Source: Bacteroidota bacterium
GTDB taxonomy: Bacteria; Bacteroidota; Rhodothermia; Rhodothermales; UBA10348
Assembly (NCBI GenBank): GCA_004356385.1
Contig: SMXL01000040.1
Coordinates: 1-11,236, forward strand
DNA: 11,236 nucleotides
Reading direction: 5' to 3'
Both the position numbers and the translations under genes were made by a program. Shown here piece by piece: positions 6,638-11,236 of this stretch; the first letter of the stretch is position 1; each line of letters starts with the position of its first letter. The notes beneath the pieces were generated by a model. It was not told where the DNA came from and searched no databases. It saw only the letters and a program-made list of their open reading frames with translations.

Positions 6638-8365
6638 ATGAAACGCGGTTCTCTCCTTTTCGCGACTCTTTTTCTTCTGTTGGTCGGCACTGCAGTGCCG
6701 GTAATCGGCCAGGAACGCCACGTAACCGTTTCAGATCAATCTGGTAGGGATCAAGAAATCGTTCTTTCAGGTCTAAAAACGGCGATTTCTATCATCCAGG
6801 ATATTACGCTTCGCCATGCAAGTACTCCGATTTCGAAGCAATTGCAGCTACTTTCTGGGCGAATGTCTGAAGCTGCAGATGGGTACGGGGGACTCCGAAC
6901 AACCGGCTCTCCAGGTCAAACAGAGGAATTGTCCGAAATCCTTTCCGAAATCCGACGAGATATGCGATCCATTCTACGCGAATTGGAACGAATTGGAGAA
7001 GAAGATCTTGCTGAAGATCTATCTAACACCGTGGACGAAATGCGAAGAGCCATTCGCATGGCCAATGAGCTTGAGCGGGAATCCACGCCTACGCGTACGG
7101 TTCGATTTGCGGTAAACAATCGAGATCGTTACGGGAAAGGCTCTCGGAAACGAAACAGGATTGTTGAAAAAGACAAAACACAAGACACGCGCTCGTCAAA
7201 TCGTGACTGGGACGACGATACTTTCTGGACAGAATCAGACATCGACTGGCATCGCCACGCGTCGACGTTTGTGGGTGAATTCACACATCGCTGGCCATTC
7301 AAAGAAACGGCCCTTTACCGACCGATTCCAGCCTTTCGGTATAATCGCGTCGAAGGCCTTGTTTTGGGTGTAAGCCGCCTTCCCCTCGACTGGAGTGATT
7401 ATGAACGGGGGCGCGTTTATGGACAGGTCGGTTACGCGTTTTCACTCGATGACTGGCGATATGAAATCGGAGCAGAGACCAAACTCTATCACGCTTACCG
7501 AAGACAGGATTTTGATCTGAAGATTGGTGGATCCTATCGAAGAAACACGAACACCAGTGACCTATGGAAGTCGAGTTGGGTTGAAAACACCCTGGCAGCA
7601 GGCCTATTCAAGTACGATTTTTTCGACTATTACGAGACCGAAGGATGGACAGCGTACCTGGTTGGAAAAATGACTCCTTACGTGCAATTTGGAATCGGAT
7701 ATCGTGACGATGAATACCGATCTCTACAAAACGAAACGTCGTGGTCGCTGTTTGGCGGCGATCCGTTTCGCTTCAATCCGTCCATTCAGGATGGCCAAAT
7801 GCGAACGATTGTGGCATCGCTCGAAGGCGGTCGAATTCGGGGCTACAGCTACCTACCTACTGGTTTTGCGTTTCGGCTTGACGCAGAATTTGGGAAAGGA
7901 ATGGGAGGCGATTTTTCGTTCAATCGATACGTTGGAGACTTGCGATCTTATGCTCGAATGGGTCGGCACACCGGCCTAAGCGTACGACTTCGAGGAGGAT
8001 ATTCCGAAGGTAACGTTCCCGTTCAGAAAGCGTTTACGCTGGGCGGAGTCGGGTCCGTAAGGGCCTATTCGCAAAATGCGATATTCGGAACCCGAATGCT
8101 CCTTGCTAACGTGGAGTACACGCTTTACAGGCCGGGATTTTTTGACGACCTGTTCGACGACGTGGCCTTTTTCGGCTTGTTTGACGCCGGTTGGATGAAT
8201 GTAGGTGGGTTCAACGAATTCAGCTCCGACGACATCTTCTCTGCCGCTGGCTTTGGCATCTCCCTGGATGACCGAAACCTTCGCCTCGAGATCGTCTGGC
8301 CACTCCAGGATCTTGGAATGGGTACCGATCCGTCGGTCTGGTTGCGTTTGAACCCCACCTTCTAG
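6638..8365 (+). CDS. Outer-membrane beta-barrel protein (Omp85/BamA-like barrel) with helical N-terminal region
   Basis: This secreted protein is predicted to sit in the outer membrane; its exact function is unknown. From the ATG at 6638 it has 575 residues: signal peptide 1 to about 24 (MKRGSLLFATLFLLLVG, cleavage near VIG-Q), then a helical, charged region (about 40-150) with a coiled-coil-like stretch around ELSEILSEIRRDMRSILREL. A polar linker follows, then a barrel from about 210. FRYNRVEGLVLGV (233-245) resembles the opening of Bacteroidota BamA-like/DUF5686-type barrels. FTLGGVGSVRAY (466-477) matches the Omp85 loop-6 LGGxxxVRG(Y/F) motif, with Ala replacing the usual Gly. Alternating aromatic strands run to a C-terminal Phe (WLRLNPTF), a classical barrel-assembly signal. 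No POTRA repeat is evident. A TTG at 6563 would add 25 residues before the signal peptide and is rejected. It lies 88 bases after the O-antigen-family gene on the same strand, which suggests but does not prove a role in polysaccharide export or surface attachment. Confidence 0.8.
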   Translation: MKRGSLLFATLFLLLVGTAVPVIGQERHVTVSDQSGRDQEIVLSGLKTAISIIQDITLRHASTPISKQLQLLSGRMSEAADGYGGLRTTGSPGQTEELSEILSEIRRDMRSILRELERIGEEDLAEDLSNTVDEMRRAIRMANELERESTPTRTVRFAVNNRDRYGKGSRKRNRIVEKDKTQDTRSSNRDWDDDTFWTESDIDWHRHASTFVGEFTHRWPFKETALYRPIPAFRYNRVEGLVLGVSRLPLDWSDYERGRVYGQVGYAFSLDDWRYEIGAETKLYHAYRRQDFDLKIGGSYRRNTNTSDLWKSSWVENTLAAGLFKYDFFDYYETEGWTAYLVGKMTPYVQFGIGYRDDEYRSLQNETSWSLFGGDPFRFNPSIQDGQMRTIVASLEGGRIRGYSYLPTGFAFRLDAEFGKGMGGDFSFNRYVGDLRSYARMGRHTGLSVRLRGGYSEGNVPVQKAFTLGGVGSVRAYSQNAIFGTRMLLANVEYTLYRPGFFDDLFDDVAFFGLFDAGWMNVGGFNEFSSDDIFSAAGFGISLDDRNLRLEIVWPLQDLGMGTDPSVWLRLNPTF

Positions 8366-8399
8366 GACCGCGGAAATCAGCCTGATCCTGGCGCTCTGA

Positions 8400-9896
8400 C
8401 TATTCTACTCCCTTTATCAGTTTTCGAATCGGAGGACTGAATAGAACGGCGAGAACACCCGCTCCACCAATCATCAGCGCCACGTTCCAAAAGAGAGTGC
8501 TCGGCGCCAAGGTTTCAAGTCTTCCGGCAACGAGGCCCGCAAAAAGATTACCTAATGCCGTCCCAACGAACCAGATTCCCATCATTTGACCCACTCGATT
8601 GACCGGCGCGAGTTTGGTAATCGAGGACAATCCGACAGGTGACAAGCAAAGTTCGCCGACGGTGTGCAAGAAATACATGACGATGAGCCAGGCCATGGGA
8701 GACGGATTCTCGGCGCTCGCGTTTGCTGCTCCCCAGGATATCACAAAGAACCCTGCGGCAAGCCCTATCAATCCGAGTGCGAATTTCATTGGAATCGACG
8801 GGTTCGCCTTCCTTTTGGCGAGCCAGATCCAGATCACACCAAACACAGGTGCAAGAATAATGATGAACGTCGAATTCACGGATTGAAGCCATCCAGCGGG
8901 CATTTCCCAACCAAAGATGACTCGATCCGTAAAGTCGCGTCCGAATAGATTCAGCGAGGAACCAGCCTGTTCAAATCCTGACCAGAAAATGGCAGACAAA
9001 AGGAAGAGCCAGATAATAACACCAATTCGCTTCTTTTCATCCTTTGTGTGCTCCACGAACGCCAGTAAATAGATGAAAAACAGAGCCACAAGAATCAGAA
9101 TCGCCGATCCAAGATAGGTGGCAATCTGGGTAAGTGTTAATGGGAGTACACCAGACGAGACCAGAAAACCGAAGAGTACCAGGACCGAGGCTACGGCTCC
9201 TGTCACCAGATAGAATTGTTTCTCTTTCCTGGCGATCTCCTCCCGATCATTGGAACGAAGCAGTCCCGCATCGCCGAGGTGCTTGTAGCCCCTTCTGAAC
9301 TGAATCAGTCCGAGTACCATGCCGATGCCTGCCACCGAAAAGCCCCAATGCCAGTTGTAAGTCTCTCCGAGGAATGAGCATATCAGCGGACCGATGAGGG
9401 CGCCCACGTTAATTCCCATATAGAAAACGCTGAATCCTGCGTCACGACTCGCACCGCCCTCAGGATAGAGCTCCCCTACTATCGTACTGACGTTGGGTTT
9501 TAAAAGTCCGGTGCCTAAAATGATGAGAATGAGTCCAAGAAAAAACGAGTAATCGGTCGGTACGGCCATGGTAAAATGGCCAAGAGCAATGATACACCCT
9601 CCAATGAAAACCGCCTTTCTCTGACCCCAGATATTGTCGGCAACCCATCCACCAGGAAGCGAAAGCAGATAGACCAGACTGGTATACAATCCGTAAATGG
9701 CGGCGGACGTCGTCACATCGTAGCCCAATCCTGGATTGGACGAAATGGTCTCCTCTGTCATAAACAGGATGAGTAAGGCCCGCATTCCGTAGTAACTGAA
9801 ACGCTCCCACATTTCCGTGAAGAAGAGCGTTGCCAACCCTCTGGGATGGCCGAAGAAAGTTCGATCTGCGATCAATCCGGACTCTTGAGAGGACAT
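8400..9896 (-). CDS. Proton-coupled di-/tripeptide transporter, POT/PTR2 family
   Basis: This 498-residue inner-membrane symporter of the major facilitator superfamily is predicted to import small peptides with protons. The POT signature ExxERFxYYG is intact at Glu28-Gly37 (EMWERFSYYG). Other family landmarks are LLKPNVSTIVGELY (131-144, with conserved Lys133 in TM4), FYMGINVGALIGP (158-170), FEQAGSSLNLF (308-318, Glu309 in TM7) and GELCLSPVGLSSITKLAP (414-431). The length and about 14 hydrophobic segments fit bacterial POT proteins (12 core helices plus two linker helices). All proton-coupling residues are present, so it is probably functional. Substrate range cannot be read from sequence. 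It is convergent with the barrel gene (34-base gap, no clear terminator) and divergent from aspS (189-base gap). No Shine-Dalgarno sequence precedes the ATG. Confidence 0.95.
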   Translation of the reverse strand: MSSQESGLIADRTFFGHPRGLATLFFTEMWERFSYYGMRALLILFMTEETISSNPGLGYDVTTSAAIYGLYTSLVYLLSLPGGWVADNIWGQRKAVFIGGCIIALGHFTMAVPTDYSFFLGLILIILGTGLLKPNVSTIVGELYPEGGASRDAGFSVFYMGINVGALIGPLICSFLGETYNWHWGFSVAGIGMVLGLIQFRRGYKHLGDAGLLRSNDREEIARKEKQFYLVTGAVASVLVLFGFLVSSGVLPLTLTQIATYLGSAILILVALFFIYLLAFVEHTKDEKKRIGVIIWLFLLSAIFWSGFEQAGSSLNLFGRDFTDRVIFGWEMPAGWLQSVNSTFIIILAPVFGVIWIWLAKRKANPSIPMKFALGLIGLAAGFFVISWGAANASAENPSPMAWLIVMYFLHTVGELCLSPVGLSSITKLAPVNRVGQMMGIWFVGTALGNLFAGLVAGRLETLAPSTLFWNVALMIGGAGVLAVLFSPPIRKLIKGVE

Positions 9897-10054
9897 AGAT
9901 CTGAATCTGCTTGGGTTAAAAGACCGCCGGAAGATAGAGCTTGGGTGCTCTGCTGTCTAAACCAAAATTTCAGAAGACATCAAAAACCTCTCACGCGTGC
10001 TGGCAGTATATTCTTTTTACAGAGTTGAACAAGTCGATTTCGACCAGTCCGTCC

Positions 10055-10073
10055 GGGCCGTGAGGCCCTTTTT
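10055..10073 (+). terminator. Intrinsic-terminator-like hairpin immediately upstream of aspS
   Basis: GGGCC (10055-10059), loop GTGA (10060-10063) and GGCCC (10064-10068) form a perfect 5-bp all-G/C stem with a GNRA loop, followed directly by TTTTT (10069-10073). This is the classic form of a rho-independent terminator read on the + strand. It ends 12 bases before the aspS ATG, and the only upstream gene points the other way, so it does not end a known coding unit. A smaller inverted repeat, GTCGATTTCGAC (10033-10044), precedes it. A possible -10 box, TATATT, is at 10007-10012, without a convincing -35. It could be an attenuator in the aspS leader or the end of a short RNA. Confidence 0.5.
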
Positions 10074-10085
10074 ATTTCCGAACTG

Positions 10086-11236
10086 ATGTCTCAGAAGCCG
10101 TCGAAGCATAGCGAACCCGGACACGGGGTACGAACACATACGTGCGGAGATCTTCGGATAGATCACGTAGAAGAAAGCGTTGTCCTGAAGGGCTGGGTGG
10201 ACACAAGACGCGATCTTGGCAGACTGATTTTTGTCGACCTCCGTGACCGATTTGGACTTACGCAGATTGTATTTGAGCCGACTCAGCATGAAGAAGCCCA
10301 TAGAATCGCCGAAGGACTCAAGTCGGAATATGTTATTTCAGTCAGAGGGATTGTCGTTGCGCGATCTGAAGAGAAGGTCAACGAGAAGTTGGCGACGGGT
10401 TCGGTCGAGGTCCTGGTCCATGATCTGGATATACTAAATGATTCCGAACCTATCCCATTCACGGTTTCGGCGCATGAGAAAAAACGACAAAAGGCAAACG
10501 AGGACCTTCGACTTCGGTACCGATATCTGGATATGCGGCGTCCGGAGTTGCAGAGAAATCTGATTCTACGGCACAAGCTTTATCAGTCCGTTCGGCGGTA
10601 TTACGATTCGAATAATTTTCTGGAAATAGAAACGCCGGTTTTGATGAAATCGACGCCCGAAGGAGCACGGGATTATCTGGTCCCGAGCCGCGTGCATGCA
10701 GGGAAATTCTACGCGCTTCCACAGTCTCCGCAGACCTATAAACAAATCCTCATGATCGCGGGGATGGATCGATATTTTCAGATTGTAAAGTGCTTCAGAG
10801 ATGAAGATTTGCGAGCCGATCGGCAACCTGAATTCACACAGATTGATGTGGAGATGGCTTTCGCAACAGAAGATCTCGTCCTCGAGAGCACTGAGGGTCT
10901 GATTACTGAAATTTGGAGTGACCTGAAGGGGGTGGACTTGCAAACTCCTTTCCCGCGGATGACTTACGACGAGGCACTACGCCGTTTTGGTTCAGACAAG
11001 CCGGATCTTCGATTTGGGATGGAGATACATGATCTTTCCGAAGCCTTGAGGGGTTCGGGCTTCAAACTATTCGATGGTGTTCTGACGGACGGAGGAAGCG
11101 TCTTAGGCATTACTGTTCCCGGAGAAGGAGATCGAGGACGAGGTGCCATGGACAGACTCGACAAACAGGTAGTCAGGAAAACGATCGGTGCTGGAGGCCT
11201 TATTTATTTCCAACGCCCATCTGATGGTTCCGACCC
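10086..11236 (+). CDS. aspS: Aspartyl-tRNA synthetase, 3' truncated by the window edge
   Basis: This cytosolic class II aminoacyl-tRNA synthetase charges tRNA-Asp with aspartate. The frame is open from the ATG at 10086 to the window end, giving 383 complete codons of a protein usually near 590. The N-terminal anticodon-binding OB fold begins at RTHTCGDLR (16-24) and includes GWVDTRRDLGRLIFVDLRDR (36-55). Motif 1 lies near LRLRYRYLDMRRPELQ (141-156). The flipping-loop region is TPEGARDYLVPSR (190-202). Motif 2 is FRDEDLRADRQPEFTQID (237-254), all intact. The GAD insertion domain typical of bacterial AspRS begins around residue 300. Motif 3 lies beyond the window. Leu44 in RRDLG, where non-discriminating enzymes such as the Pseudomonas one have His (RRDHG), suggests a tRNA-Asp-specific enzyme. 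Divergent from the peptide transporter gene. Confidence 0.96.
   Translation, partial: MSQKPSKHSEPGHGVRTHTCGDLRIDHVEESVVLKGWVDTRRDLGRLIFVDLRDRFGLTQIVFEPTQHEEAHRIAEGLKSEYVISVRGIVVARSEEKVNEKLATGSVEVLVHDLDILNDSEPIPFTVSAHEKKRQKANEDLRLRYRYLDMRRPELQRNLILRHKLYQSVRRYYDSNNFLEIETPVLMKSTPEGARDYLVPSRVHAGKFYALPQSPQTYKQILMIAGMDRYFQIVKCFRDEDLRADRQPEFTQIDVEMAFATEDLVLESTEGLITEIWSDLKGVDLQTPFPRMTYDEALRRFGSDKPDLRFGMEIHDLSEALRGSGFKLFDGVLTDGGSVLGITVPGEGDRGRGAMDRLDKQVVRKTIGAGGLIYFQRPSDGSD

Noticed and set aside
8366..8399. Terminator between the convergent barrel and peptide-transporter genes
   Set aside because: Only a tight ATCAG/CTGAT inverted repeat is present, with a one-base loop and no T tract.
9992..9999. 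CACGCGTG palindrome upstream of aspS as an operator
   Set aside because: It is an isolated 8-base palindrome without a second copy or extended symmetry, so chance is a sufficient explanation.

Overview
The window looks like an ordinary chromosomal stretch from a Gram-negative bacterium of about 50% GC. An outer-membrane beta-barrel protein, a Wza-like SLBB export protein and a class A penicillin-binding protein all imply a double membrane. Most starts have no convincing Shine-Dalgarno sequence, which fits the Bacteroidota/Rhodothermota/Balneolota group. That placement is an inference from protein style and start context, not from a marker gene.

Layout, left to right. (1) Positions 1-842, + strand: the C-terminal part of a PBP1A-type peptidoglycan synthase, cut by the window edge. 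(2) 914-1888, - strand: ispE, a non-mevalonate isoprenoid kinase, convergent with the PBP gene and carrying an unusual Ser/Pro-rich insertion. (3) 2067-8365, + strand: a four-gene cluster for surface polysaccharide. It encodes an SLBB/Wza-like exporter, a Wzz-type chain-length regulator, an O-antigen ligase/polymerase-family membrane protein, and a secreted outer-membrane beta-barrel protein with a helical N-terminal region. (4) 8400-9896, - strand: a POT/PTR2 proton-coupled peptide transporter, convergent with the barrel gene. (5) 10086-11236, + strand: the N-terminal two thirds of aspS (aspartyl-tRNA synthetase), divergent from the transporter gene and running off the right edge.

The biological core is the four-gene cluster. 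Family knowledge suggests that the O-antigen-type protein polymerises or ligates glycan in the inner membrane, Wzz sets chain length, and the SLBB protein forms the periplasmic/outer-membrane conduit. The barrel protein is not a recognised named partner. Its position makes an outer-membrane role in export or surface attachment plausible. No glycosyltransferase, flippase or BY-kinase gene lies in the cluster, so sugar assembly must be encoded elsewhere.

Regulatory-looking structures are a terminator-like GUGA-loop hairpin just before the aspS start, a GAAA-loop hairpin just before the SLBB gene start, and a weak hairpin over the stop codon of the third cluster gene. I saw no tRNA or rRNA gene, CRISPR array, insertion sequence or integrase. 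No gap between genes exceeds 300 bases. No clearly new multi-gene system is evident; the most distinctive items are the IspE insertion, the barrel protein and the aspS leader hairpin.
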